NCBI RefSeq assembly: GCF_041296385.1
Contig: NW_027183591.1
Span: forward strand, 124,001 to 188,000
Source of the DNA: Aphelocoma coerulescens
Taxonomy: Eukaryota; Chordata; Aves; Passeriformes; Corvidae
DNA: 64,000 bases
Direction: 5' to 3'
Shown here: positions 20,098 through 33,555 of the stretch, one piece after another
How positions within the stretch are numbered: position 1 is the first letter of the stretch
How the letters are laid out: every line of letters begins with the position of its first letter
Made by a program: the position numbers and the translations under genes
The notes under the pieces: generated by a model
What the model was told of the DNA's origin: nothing
The model's input: only the letters and a program-made list of their open reading frames with translations
Databases searched by the model: none

Positions 20098-22290
20098 TTT
20101 GTGATGCTGGGGAACTACAAGGAAGCCTGGCTCCTCTGTGACACCACCACAGAAGCTCAGGGGAGCCCTGGAGACCGTGCTGATGCTATGGAACCTGATG
20201 CAACCCTGCCTCCTCTGTGACACCACAGAACCTCTGGGAGCCCTGGAGACCGTGCTGATGCTATGGAACCTGATGCAACCCTGCCTCCACTGTGACACCA
20301 CAGAAGCTCAGGGAGCCCTGGAGACTGTGGTGATGCTATGGAACCTGATGCAACCCTGCCTCCACTGTGACACCACAGAACCTCTGGGAGCCCTGGAGAC
20401 CGTGCTGATGCTATGGAACCTGATGCAACCCTGCCTCCACTGTGACACCACAGAAGCTCGGGGAGCTCTGCAGACCGTGGGGATGCTGGCGAAGCTGACG
20501 GAACCCTGGGCACCACAGTGACGCTATGGAACCTGGTGGAACCGAGGGGCCACAGTGACACTGTGGGGCCTTTTGGAAGCAACAGGACCCTGGTGGGAAG
20601 CCACGGGATGATTAATCCTGCACGAACCTGCTCCAGGTGGGCTCCTCTCTCCCGGCTTCCACAGGTGCTGCTAGGATCCCACTCCGGCACTGGCTTGGCA
20701 CGGGCTCACGGCTTCCTTTGGCAATGGCTCTGCTCCAGGATGGCATGCTGCAGAGAATGCAGGTAGATTTTGTGCTCACTCCTGGCATGCAGCTGGACAA
20801 TAAAGCCTGATCCAGCCCCCCCTCAGCATATGTCCGGCTCTGGCATTGGGGCGGGGCAACTTTGGGAGCAGCCCCAGCCCTGCTCCTGCTCCCGGCTGGG
20901 CACCCAGCTGCTGGGACACAGGTGTGTCCTGATGCCACCGTCTACTCCTTTGAGAAGGGGAGGACAGAGTGCATCAGGGAGTTTGGTGTGGCTTACATGC
21001 GGCAAGGAGAAGGTGCAGCCCCAAACTGGCTTTCACTTCTAGAACCTTTTGCTATTGCGGGAGCAGCTGCTGGAGCTTTTCAACCGAGCTGCAAGAGTGA
21101 AAAGTGTGATGGCATGTCTATCTGAGAAGGAAGGTTCGGTGCCGCAGCCTGTTGTGCACAATTTATATGCTGATAAGAGAAGGGGGTGCTTTTGCAACGT
21201 TTTCCTTCCTGACACTTCTGTCTCTGTGAGCTTTAGCTGCTTGGACTCAGGGATACCGAAGGTATGTGAAAGTGACTGGGATGCGAGAATCATGTTGCAC
21301 AGGGAACAGGGAAGGTCAGCAAATGTTTCCTGTCCTGGCACATCTCTCAGTCTGAACTGCAGCTGCAGATGCTTCACTTCCGCCAAGGACTCTGCCACCT
21401 TGAGAGAAGGATGCGCTCTATGGAGTTGAGAAAGAAAGTGCGTCTCACTAGCTTCTTTCCTCTACTTCATAGACAGCAAAGGGGCTATGAAAGGCAGCAC
21501 TGGCTTTTTGTTCTAGGACTTCTTCTTTACAAGCAGCTGCTGGATGTTTGGAAGGGGGTTTGGGATATGCAAAAATGAGAGGCTAAGATGGTAAGAGGGT
21601 AAGATGGAAGTCATCTGGCAAAAGCAGAGCTCACAAAAGGGCCAGCTGAGAAAGCTCTTGCTGCCTACAACTTCAACTGCACCCCTCAAAGCAGCAGCAC
21701 ACACGCTGCTCTCGGCACTTTCCTTCTCAGCTCTACGCACCATCCTAAGCCTTGCCTCTCCCACACTCAGGATCCAAAGACAACGGCACCAGGGACTGCT
21801 CACACACTAAAGGCACCAGGACAAAAGGCTCACCAGCTTGGCCTTTGCATTCCCGCTGACAGCTCCACAGCTTGAACCCAGAGAACTGCCTGCTGCCAAC
21901 AGCCTTTCCAATCACTCTGAGCACCTCATGACAAGGAGTGTGGGGAATGAATCTCCAGCAGCCTCCTGCCCCAGGCTGTCCCCCGGGAGCAGCCCTGCTC
22001 CAGGCTGTGACTGCCACCTGCACAGCCAAAGGACCCAGAGCCGGTGTTACACACCACGGCTGTGCCTGGCACAGAGACACCAGTGGCCACACAAGTGGCC
22101 ATGGCACTGTCCACACACAGTCCCTGCTGCTGCTCCCCCAGCCGCTGGCACCAACTCCCAGCCACCCACTCCTAAAGCCACGGGGCCCACTGGGACACTG
22201 CGGGGGCTCGTGGAAGCCAGCGGCCATTGTGACACAGCGGGGCTGCACAGAGCCCACGGTGCTTTGTGACCCGTGGCTCCCAGGAGAGCC
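20098..22290 (+). repeat. Satellite monomer A7 (2,193 bp, four 75-bp units)
   Basis: Sites: a = C, b = C, c = T, d = CCATT. It is the first of a run (A7-A11) with T at site c. No gene seen. Confidence 0.95.
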
Positions 22291-24558
22291 TTTGTGATGC
22301 TGGGGAACTACAAGGAAGCCTGGCTCCTCTGTGACACCACCACAGAAGCTCAGGGGAGCCCTTGAGACTGTGCTGATGCTATTGAACCTGATGCAACCCT
22401 GCCTCCTCTGTGACACCACAGAAGCTCTTGGAGCCCTGGAGACCGTGGTGATGCTATGGAACCTGATGCAACCCTGCCTCCTCTGTGACACCACAGAACC
22501 TCTGGGAGCCCTGGAGACCGTGCTGATGCTATGGAACCTGATGCAACCCTGCCTCCACTGTGACACCACAGAAGCTCAGGGAGCCCTGGAGACTGTGGTG
22601 ATGCTATGGAACCTGATGCAACCCTGCCTCCACTGTGACACCACAGAACCTCTGGGAGCCCTGGAGACCGTGCTGATGCTATGGAACCTGATGCAACCCT
22701 GCCTCCACTGTGACACCACAGAAGCTCGGGGAGCTCTGCAGACCGTGGGGATGCTGGCGAAGCTGACGGAACCCTGGGCACCACAGTGACGCTATGGAAC
22801 CTGGTGGAACCGAGGGGCCACAGTGACACTGTGGGGCCTTTTGGAAGCAACAGGACCCTGGTGGGAAGCCACGGGATGATTAATCCTGCACGAACCTGCT
22901 CCAGGTGGGCTCCTCTCTCCCGGCTTCCACAGGTGCTGCTAGGATCCCACTCCGGCACTGGCTTGGCACGGGCTCACGGCTTCCTTTGGCAATGGCTCTG
23001 CTCCAGGATGGCATGCTGCAGAGAATGCAGGTAGATTTTGTGCTCACTCCTGGCATGCAGCTGGACAATAAAGCCTGATCCAGCCCCCCCTCAGCATATG
23101 TCCGGCTCTGGCATTGGGGCGGGGCAACTTTGGGAGCAGCCCCAGCCCTGCTCCTGCTCCCGGCTGGGCACCCAGCTGCTGGGACACAGGTGTGTCCTGA
23201 TGCCACCGTCTACTCCTTTGAGAAGGGGAGGACAGAGTGCATCAGGGAGTTTGGTGTGGCTTACATGCGGCAAGGAGAAGGTGCAGCCCCAAACTGGCTT
23301 TCACTTCTAGAACCTTTTGCTATTGCGGGAGCAGCTGCTGGAGCTTTTCAACCGAGCTGCAAGAGTGAAAAGTGTGATGGCATGTCTATCTGAGAAGGAA
23401 GGTTCGGTGCCGCAGCCTGTTGTGCACAATTTATATGCTGATAAGAGAAGGGGGTGCTTTTGGAACGTTTTCCTTCCTGACACTTCTGTCTCTGTGAGCT
23501 TTAGCTGCTTGGACTCAGGGATACCGAAGGTATGTGAAAGTGACTGGGATGCGAGAATCATGTTGCACAGGGAACAGGGAAGGTCAGCAAATGTTTCCTG
23601 TCCTGGCACATCTCTCAGTCTGAACTGCAGCTGCAGATGCTTCACTTCCGCCAAGGACTCTGCCACCTTGAGAGAAGGATGCGCTCTATGGAGTTGAGAA
23701 AGAAAGTGCGTCTCACTAGCTTCTTTCCTCTACTTCATAGACAGCAAAGGGGCTATGAAAGGCAGCACTGGCTTTTTGTTCTAGGACTTCTTCTTTACAA
23801 GCAGCTGCTGGATGTTTGGAAGGGGGTTTGGGATATGCAAAAATGAGAGGCTAAGATGGTAAGAGGGTAAGATGGAAGTCATCTGGCAAAAGCAGAGCTC
23901 ACAAAAGGGCCAGCTGAGAAAGCTCTTGCTGCCTACAACTTCAACTGCACCCCTCAAAGCAGCAGCACACACGCTGCTCTCGGCACTTTCCTTCTCAGCT
24001 CTACGCACCATCCTAAGCCTTGCCTCTCCCACACTCAGGATCCAAAGACAACGGCACCAGGGACTGCTCACACACTAAAGGCACCAGGACAAAAGGCTCA
24101 CCAGCTTGGCCTTTGCATTCCCGCTGACAGCTCCACAGCTTGAACCCAGAGAACTGCCTGCTGCCAACAGCCTTTCCAATCACTCTGAGCACCTCATGAC
24201 AAGGAGTGTGGGGAATGAATCTCCAGCAGCCTCCTGCCCCAGGCTGTCCCCCGGGAGCAGCCCTGCTCCAGGCTGTGACTGCCACCTGCACAGCCAAAGG
24301 ACCCAGAGCCGGTGTTACACACCACGGCTGTGCCTGGCACAGAGACACCAGTGGCCACACAAGTGGCCATGGCACTGTCCACACACAGTCCCTGCTGCTG
24401 CTCCCCCAGCCGCTGGCACCAACTCCCAGCCACCCACTCCTAAAGCCACGGGGCCCACTGGGACACTGCGGGGGCTCGTGGAAGCCAGCGGCCATTGTGA
24501 CACAGCGGGGCTGCACAGAGCCCACGGTGCTTTGTGACCCGTGGCTCCCAGGAGAGCC
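22291..24558 (+). repeat. Satellite monomer A8 (2,268 bp, five 75-bp units)
   Basis: Sites: a = C, b = G, c = T, d = CCATT. Its first minisatellite unit reads CCCTTGAGACTG, shared with A9-A11. A8-A11 look like a recent local expansion. No gene seen. Confidence 0.95.
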
Positions 24559-26826
24559 TTTGTGATGCTGGGGAACTACAAGGAAGCCTGGCTCCTCTGT
24601 GACACCACCACAGAAGCTCAGGGGAGCCCTTGAGACTGTGCTGATGCTATTGAACCTGATGCAACCCTGCCTCCTCTGTGACACCACAGAAGCTCTTGGA
24701 GCCCTGGAGACTGTGGTGATGCTATGGAACCTGATGCAACCCTGCCTCCTCTGTGACACCACAGAACCTCTGGGAGCCCTGGAGACCGTGCTGATGCTAT
24801 GGAACCTGATGCAACCCTGCCTCCACTGTGACACCACAGAAGCTCAGGGAGCCCTGGAGACTGTGGTGATGCTATGGAACCTGATGCAACCCTGCCTCCA
24901 CTGTGACACCACAGAAGCTCTGGGAGCCCTGGAGACCGTGCTGATGCTATGGAACCTGATGCAACCCTGCCTCCACTGTGACACCACAGAAGCTCGGGGA
25001 GCTCTGCAGACCGTGGGGATGCTGGCGAAGCTGACGGAACCCTGGGCACCACAGTGACGCTATGGAACCTGGTGGAACCGAGGGGCCACAGTGACACTGT
25101 GGGGCCTTTTGGAAGCAACAGGACCCTGGTGGGAAGCCACGGGATGATTAATCCTGCACGAACCTGCTCCAGGTGGGCTCCTCTCTCCCGGCTTCCACAG
25201 GTGCTGCTAGGATCCCACTCCGGCACTGGCTTGGCACGGGCTCACGGCTTCCTTTGGCAATGGCTCTGCTCCAGGATGGCATGCTGCAGAGAATGCAGGT
25301 AGATTTTGTGCTCACTCCTGGCATGCAGCTGGACAATAAAGCCTGATCCAGCCCCCCCTCAGCATATGTCCGGCTCTGGCATTGGGGCGGGGCAACTTTG
25401 GGAGCAGCCCCAGCCCTGCTCCTGCTCCCGGCTGGGCACCCAGCTGCTGGGACACAGGTGTGTCCTGATGCCACCGTCTACTCCTTTGAGAAGGGGAGGA
25501 CAGAGTGCATCAGGGAGTTTGGTGTGGCTTACATGCGGCAAGGAGAAGGTGCAGCCCCAAACTGGCTTTCACTTCTAGAACCTTTTGCTATTGCGGGAGC
25601 AGCTGCTGGAGCTTTTCAACCGAGCTGCAAGAGTGAAAAGTGTGATGGCATGTCTATCTGAGAAGGAAGGTTCGGTGCCGCAGCCTGTTGTGCACAATTT
25701 ATATGCTGATAAGAGAAGGGGGTGCTTTTGGAACGTTTTCCTTCCTGACACTTCTGTCTCTGTGAGCTTTAGCTGCTTGGACTCAGGGATACCGAAGGTA
25801 TGTGAAAGTGACTGGGATGCGAGAATCATGTTGCACAGGGAACAGGGAAGGTCAGCAAATGTTTCCTGTCCTGGCACATCTCTCAGTCTGAACTGCAGCT
25901 GCAGATGCTTCACTTCCGCCAAGGACTCTGCCACCTTGAGAGAAGGATGCGCTCTATGGAGTTGAGAAAGAAAGTGCGTCTCACTAGCTTCTTTCCTCTA
26001 CTTCATAGACAGCAAAGGGGCTATGAAAGGCAGCACTGGCTTTTTGTTCTAGGACTTCTTCTTTACAAGCAGCTGCTGGATGTTTGGAAGGGGGTTTGGG
26101 ATATGCAAAAATGAGAGGCTAAGATGGTAAGAGGGTAAGATGGAAGTCATCTGGCAAAAGCAGAGCTCACAAAAGGGCCAGCTGAGAAAGCTCTTGCTGC
26201 CTACAACTTCAACTGCACCCCTCAAAGCAGCAGCACACACGCTGCTCTCGGCACTTTCCTTCTCAGCTCTACGCACCATCCTAAGCCTTGCCTCTCCCAC
26301 ACTCAGGATCCAAAGACAACGGCACCAGGGACTGCTCACACACTAAAGGCACCAGGACAAAAGGCTCACCAGCTTGGCCTTTGCATTCCCGCTGACAGCT
26401 CCACAGCTTGAACCCAGAGAACTGCCTGCTGCCAACAGCCTTTCCAATCACTCTGAGCACCTCATGACAAGGAGTGTGGGGAATGAATCTCCAGCAGCCT
26501 CCTGCCCCAGGCTGTCCCCCGGGAGCAGCCCTGCTCCAGGCTGTGACTGCCACCTGCACAGCCAAAGGACCCAGAGCCGGTGTTACACACCACGGCTGTG
26601 CCTGGCACAGAGACACCAGTGGCCACACAAGTGGCCATGGCACTGTCCACACACAGTCCCTGCTGCTGCTCCCCCAGCCGCTGGCACCAACTCCCAGCCA
26701 CCCACTCCTAAAGCCACGGGGCCCACTGGGACACTGCGGGGGCTCGTGGAAGCCAGCGGCCATTGTGACACAGCGGGGCTGCACAGAGCCCACGGTGCTT
26801 TGTGACCCGTGGCTCCCAGGAGAGCC
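24559..26826 (+). repeat. Satellite monomer A9 (2,268 bp, five 75-bp units)
   Basis: Same site pattern as A8. Private variant: the word before the fifth unit reads GAAGCTCTGGG where others read GAACCTCTGGG. No gene seen. Confidence 0.95.
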
Positions 26827-29094
26827 TTTGTGATGCTGGGGAACTACAAGGAAGCCTGGCTCCTCTGTGACACCACCACAGAAGCTCAGGGGAGCCCTTG
26901 AGACTGTGCTGATGCTATTGAACCTGATGCAACCCTGCCTCCTCTGTGACACCACAGAAGCTCTTGGAGCCCTGGAGACCGTGGTGATGCTATGGAACCT
27001 GATGCAACCCTGCCTCCTCTGTGACACCACAGAACCTCTGGGAGCCCTGGAGACCGTGCTGATGCTATGGAACCTGATGCAACCCTGCCTCCACTGTGAC
27101 ACCACAGAAGCTCAGGGAGCCCTGGAGACTGTGGTGATGCTATGGAACCTGATGCAACCCTGCCTCCACTGTGACACCACAGAACCTCTGGGAGCCCTGG
27201 AGACCGTGCTGATGCTATGGAACCTGATGCAACCCTGCCTCCACTGTGACACCACAGAAGCTCGGGGAGCTCTGCAGACCGTGGGGATGCTGGCGAAGCT
27301 GACGGAACCCTGGGCACCACAGTGACGCTATGGAACCTGGTGGAACCGAGGGGCCACAGTGACACTGTGGGGCCTTTTGGAAGCAACAGGACCCTGGTGG
27401 GAAGCCACGGGATGATTAATCCTGCACGAACCTGCTCCAGGTGGGCTCCTCTCTCCCGGCTTCCACAGGTGCTGCTAGGATCCCACTCCGGCACTGGCTT
27501 GGCACGGGCTCACGGCTTCCTTTGGCAATGGCTCTGCTCCAGGATGGCATGCTGCAGAGAATGCAGGTAGATTTTGTGCTCACTCCTGGCATGCAGCTGG
27601 ACAATAAAGCCTGATCCAGCCCCCCCTCAGCATATGTCCGGCTCTGGCATTGGGGCGGGGCAACTTTGGGAGCAGCCCCAGCCCTGCTCCTGCTCCCGGC
27701 TGGGCACCCAGCTGCTGGGACACAGGTGTGTCCTGATGCCACCGTCTACTCCTTTGAGAAGGGGAGGACAGAGTGCATCAGGGAGTTTGGTGTGGCTTAC
27801 ATGCGGCAAGGAGAAGGTGCAGCCCCAAACTGGCTTTCACTTCTAGAACCTTTTGCTATTGCGGGAGCAGCTGCTGGAGCTTTTCAACCGAGCTGCAAGA
27901 GTGAAAAGTGTGATGGCATGTCTATCTGAGAAGGAAGGTTCGGTGCCGCAGCCTGTTGTGCACAATTTATATGCTGATAAGAGAAGGGGGTGCTTTTGGA
28001 ACGTTTTCCTTCCTGACACTTCTGTCTCTGTGAGCTTTAGCTGCTTGGACTCAGGGATACCGAAGGTATGTGAAAGTGACTGGGATGCGAGAATCATGTT
28101 GCACAGGGAACAGGGAAGGTCAGCAAATGTTTCCTGTCCTGGCACATCTCTCAGTCTGAACTGCAGCTGCAGATGCTTCACTTCCGCCAAGGACTCTGCC
28201 ACCTTGAGAGAAGGATGCGCTCTATGGAGTTGAGAAAGAAAGTGCGTCTCACTAGCTTCTTTCCTCTACTTCATAGACAGCAAAGGGGCTATGAAAGGCA
28301 GCACTGGCTTTTTGTTCTAGGACTTCTTCTTTACAAGCAGCTGCTGGATGTTTGGAAGGGGGTTTGGGATATGCAAAAATGAGAGGCTAAGATGGTAAGA
28401 GGGTAAGATGGAAGTCATCTGGCAAAAGCAGAGCTCACAAAAGGGCCAGCTGAGAAAGCTCTTGCTGCCTACAACTTCAACTGCACCCCTCAAAGCAGCA
28501 GCACACACGCTGCTCTCGGCACTTTCCTTCTCAGCTCTACGCACCATCCTAAGCCTTGCCTCTCCCACACTCAGGATCCAAAGACAACGGCACCAGGGAC
28601 TGCTCACACACTAAAGGCACCAGGACAAAAGGCTCACCAGCTTGGCCTTTGCATTCCCGCTGACAGCTCCACAGCTTGAACCCAGAGAACTGCCTGCTGC
28701 CAACAGCCTTTCCAATCACTCTGAGCACCTCATGACAAGGAGTGTGGGGAATGAATCTCCAGCAGCCTCCTGCCCCAGGCTGTCCCCCGGGAGCAGCCCT
28801 GCTCCAGGCTGTGACTGCCACCTGCACAGCCAAAGGACCCAGAGCCGGTGTTACACACCACGGCTGTGCCTGGCACAGAGACACCAGTGGCCACACAAGT
28901 GGCCATGGCACTGTCCACACACAGTCCCTGCTGCTGCTCCCCCAGCCGCTGGCACCAACTCCCAGCCACCCACTCCTAAAGCCACGGGGCCCACTGGGAC
29001 ACTGCGGGGGCTCGTGGAAGCCAGCGGCCATTGTGACACAGCGGGGCTGCACAGAGCCCACGGTGCTTTGTGACCCGTGGCTCCCAGGAGAGCC
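26827..29094 (+). repeat. Satellite monomer A10 (2,268 bp, five 75-bp units)
   Basis: Same site pattern as A8 (a = C, b = G, c = T, d = CCATT), with CCCTTGAGACTG in the first unit. No difference from A8 was noticed. No gene seen. Confidence 0.95.
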
Positions 29095-31362
29095 TTTGTG
29101 ATGCTGGGGAACTACAAGGAAGCCTGGCTCCTCTGTGACACCACCACAGAAGCTCAGGGGAGCCCTTGAGACTGTGCTGATGCTATTGAACCTGATGCAA
29201 CCCTGCCTCCTCTGTGACACCACAGAAGCTCTTGGAGCCCTGGAGACTGTGGTGATGCTATGGAACCTGATGCAACCCTGCCTCCTCTGTGACACCACAG
29301 AACCTCTGGGAGCCCTGGAGACCGTGCTGATGCTATGGAACCTGATGCAACCCTGCCTCCACTGTGACACCACAGAAGCTCAGGGAGCCCTGGAGACTGT
29401 GGTGATGCTATGGAACCTGATGCAACCCTGCCTCCACTGTGACACCACAGAACCTCTGGGAGCCCTGGAGACCGTGCTGATGCTATGGAACCTGATGCAA
29501 CCCTGCCTCCACTGTGACACCACAGAAGCTCGGGGAGCTCTGCAGACCGTGGGGATGCTGGCGAAGCTGACGGAACCCTGGGCACCACAGTGACGCTATG
29601 GAACCTGGTGGAACCGAGGGGCCACAGTGACACTGTGGGGCCTTTTGGAAGCAACAGGACCCTGGTGGGAAGCCACGGGATGATTAATCCTGCACGAACC
29701 TGCTCCAGGTGGGCTCCTCTCTCCCGGCTTCCACAGGTGCTGCTAGGATCCCACTCCGGCACTGGCTTGGCACGGGCTCACGGCTTCCTTTGGCAATGGC
29801 TCTGCTCCAGGATGGCATGCTGCAGAGAATGCAGGTAGATTTTGTGCTCACTCCTGGCATGCAGCTGGACAATAAAGCCTGATCCAGCCCCCCCTCAGCA
29901 TATGTCCGGCTCTGGCATTGGGGCGGGGCAACTTTGGGAGCAGCCCCAGCCCTGCTCCTGCTCCCGGCTGGGCACCCAGCTGCTGGGACACAGGTGTGTC
30001 CTGATGCCACCGTCTACTCCTTTGAGAAGGGGAGGACAGAGTGCATCAGGGAGTTTGGTGTGGCTTACATGCGGCAAGGAGAAGGTGCAGCCCCAAACTG
30101 GCTTTCACTTCTAGAACCTTTTGCTATTGCGGGAGCAGCTGCTGGAGCTTTTCAACCGAGCTGCAAGAGTGAAAAGTGTGATGGCATGTCTATCTGAGAA
30201 GGAAGGTTCGGTGCCGCAGCCTGTTGTGCACAATTTATATGCTGATAAGAGAAGGGGGTGCTTTTGGAACGTTTTCCTTCCTGACACTTCTGTCTCTGTG
30301 AGCTTTAGCTGCTTGGACTCAGGGATACCGAAGGTATGTGAAAGTGACTGGGATGCGAGAATCATGTTGCACAGGGAACAGGGAAGGTCAGCAAATGTTT
30401 CCTGTCCTGGCACATCTCTCAGTCTGAACTGCAGCTGCAGATGCTTCACTTCCGCCAAGGACTCTGCCACCTTGAGAGAAGGATGCGCTCTATGGAGTTG
30501 AGAAAGAAAGTGCGTCTCACTAGCTTCTTTCCTCTACTTCATAGACAGCAAAGGGGCTATGAAAGGCAGCACTGGCTTTTTGTTCTAGGACTTCTTCTTT
30601 ACAAGCAGCTGCTGGATGTTTGGAAGGGGGTTTGGGATATGCAAAAATGAGAGGCTAAGATGGTAAGAGGGTAAGATGGAAGTCATCTGGCAAAAGCAGA
30701 GCTCACAAAAGGGCCAGCTGAGAAAGCTCTTGCTGCCTACAACTTCAACTGCACCCCTCAAAGCAGCAGCACACACGCTGCTCTCGGCACTTTCCTTCTC
30801 AGCTCTACGCACCATCCTAAGCCTTGCCTCTCCCACACTCAGGATCCAAAGACAACGGCACCAGGGACTGCTCACACACTAAAGGCACCAGGACAAAAGG
30901 CTCACCAGCTTGGCCTTTGCATTCCCGCTGACAGCTCCACAGCTTGAACCCAGAGAACTGCCTGCTGCCAACAGCCTTTCCAATCACTCTGAGCACCTCA
31001 TGACAAGGAGTGTGGGGAATGAATCTCCAGCAGCCTCCTGCCCCAGGCTGTCCCCCGGGAGCAGCCCTGCTCCAGGCTGTGACTGCCACCTGCACAGCCA
31101 AAGGACCCAGAGCCGGTGTTACACACCACGGCTGTGCCTGGCACAGAGACACCAGTGGCCACACAAGTGGCCATGGCACTGTCCACACACAGTCCCTGCT
31201 GCTGCTCCCCCAGCCGCTGGCACCAACTCCCAGCCACCCACTCCTAAAGCCACGGGGCCCACTGGGACACTGCGGGGGCTCGTGGAAGCCAGCGGCCCAT
31301 GTGACACAGCGGGGCTGCACAGAGCCCACGGTGCTTTGTGACCCGTGGCTCCCAGGAGAGCC
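29095..31362 (+). repeat. Satellite monomer A11 (2,268 bp, five 75-bp units)
   Basis: Sites: a = C, b = G, c = T. At site d it reads GGCCCATGTGACAC in place of GGCCATTGTGACAC, shared only with B1, B3 and B4. It begins with the A8-type minisatellite. No gene seen. Confidence 0.95.
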
Positions 31363-33555
31363 TTTGTGATGCTGGGGAACTACAAGGAAGCCTGGCTCCT
31401 CTGTGACACCACCACAGAAGCTCAGGGGAGCCCTGGAGGCCGTGCTGATGCTATTGAACCTGATGCAACCCTGCCTCCTCTGTGACACCACAGAACCTCT
31501 GGGAGCTCTGGAGACCGTGCTGATGCTATGGAACCTGATGCAACCCTGCCTCCACTGTGACACCACAGAAGCTCAGGGAGCCCTGGAGACTGTGGTGATG
31601 CTATGGAACCTGATGCAACCCTGCCTCCACTGTGACACCACAGAACCTCTGGGAGCCCTGGAGACCGTGCTGATGCTATGGAACCTGATGCAACCCTGCC
31701 TCCACTGTGACACCACAGAAGCTCGGGGAGCTCTGCAGACCGTGGGGATGCTGGCGAAGCTGACGGAACCCTGGGCACCACAGTGACGCTATGGAACCTG
31801 GTGGAACCGAGGGGCCACAGTGACACTGTGGGGCCTTTTGGAAGCAACAGGACCCTGGTGGGAAGCCACGGGATGATTAATCCTGCACGAACCTGCTCCA
31901 GGTGGGCTCCTCTCTCCCGGCTTCCACAGGTGCTGCTAGGATCCCACTCCGGCACTGGCTTGGCACGGGCTGACGGCTTCCTTTGGCAATGGCTCTGCTC
32001 CAGGATGGCATGCTGCAGAGAATGCAGGTAGATTTTGTGCTCACTCCTGGCATGCAGCTGGACAATAAAGCCTGATCCAGCCCCCCCTCAGCATATGTCC
32101 GGCTCTGGCATTGGGGCGGGGCAACTTTGGGAGCAGCCCCAGCCCTGCTCCTGCTCCCGGCTGGGCACCCAGCTGCTGGGACACAGGTGTGTCCTGATGC
32201 CACCGTCTACTCCTTTGAGAAGGGGAGGACAGAGTGCATCAGGGAGTTTGGTGTGGCTTACATGCGGCAAGGAGAAGGTGCAGCCCCAAACTGGCTTTCA
32301 CTTCTAGAACCTTTTGCTATTGCGGGAGCAGCTGCTGGAGCTTTTCAACCGAGCTGCAAGAGTGAAAAGTGTGATGGCATGTCTATCTGAGAAGGAAGGT
32401 TCGGTGCCGCAGCCTGTTGTGCACAATTTATATGCTGATAAGAGAAGGGGGTGCTTTTGCAACGTTTTCCTTCCTGACACTTCTGTCTCTGTGAGCTTTA
32501 GCTGCTTGGACTCAGGGATACCGAAGGTATGTGAAAGTGACTGGGATGCGAGAATCATGTTGCACAGGGAACAGGGAAGGTCAGCAAATGTTTCCTGTCC
32601 TGGCACATCTCTCAGTCTGAACTGCAGCTGCAGATGCTTCACTTCCGCCAAGGACTCTGCCACCTTGAGAGAAGGATGCGCTCTATGGAGTTGAGAAAGA
32701 AAGTGCGTCTCACTAGCTTCTTTCCTCTACTTCATAGACAGCAAAGGGGCTATGAAAGGCAGCACTGGCTTTTTGTTCTAGGACTTCTTCTTTACAAGCA
32801 GCTGCTGGATGTTTGGAAGGGGGTTTGGGATATGCAAAAATGAGAGGCTAAGATGGTAAGAGGGTAAGATGGAAGTCATCTGGCAAAAGCAGAGCTCACA
32901 AAAGGGCCAGCTGAGAAAGCTCTTGCTGCCTACAACTTCAACTGCACCCCTCAAAGCAGCAGCACACACGCTGCTCTCGGCACTTTCCTTCTCAGCTCTA
33001 CGCACCATCCTAAGCCTTGCCTCTCCCACACTCAGGATCCAAAGACAACGGCACCAGGGACTGCTCACACACTAAAGGCACCAGGACAAAAGGCTCACCA
33101 GCTTGGCCTTTGCATTCCCGCTGACAGCTCCACAGCTTGAACCCAGAGAACTGCCTGCTGCCAACAGCCTTTCCAATCACTCTGAGCACCTCATGACAAG
33201 GAGTGTGGGGAATGAATCTCCAGCAGCCTCCTGCCCCAGGCTGTCCCCCGGGAGCAGCCCTGCTCCAGGCCGTGACTGCCACCTGCACAGCCAAAGGACC
33301 CAGAGCCGGTGTTACACACCACGGCTGTGCCTGGCACAGAGACACCAGTGGCCACACAAGTGGCCATGGCACTGTCCACACACAGTCCCTGCTGCTGCTC
33401 CCCCAGCCGCTGGCACCAACTCCCAGCCACCCACTCCTAAAGCCACGGGGCCCACTGGGACACTGCGGGGGCTCGTGGAAGCCAGCGGCCATTGTGACAC
33501 AGCGGGGCTGCACAGAGCCCACGGTGCTTTGTGACCCGTGGCTCCCAGGAGAGCC
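31363..33555 (+). repeat. Satellite monomer A12 (2,193 bp, four 75-bp units)
   Basis: Sites: a = G, b = C, c = C, d = CCATT. The first minisatellite unit reads GGAGGCCGTGC, the type found in A12-A16. No gene seen. Confidence 0.95.
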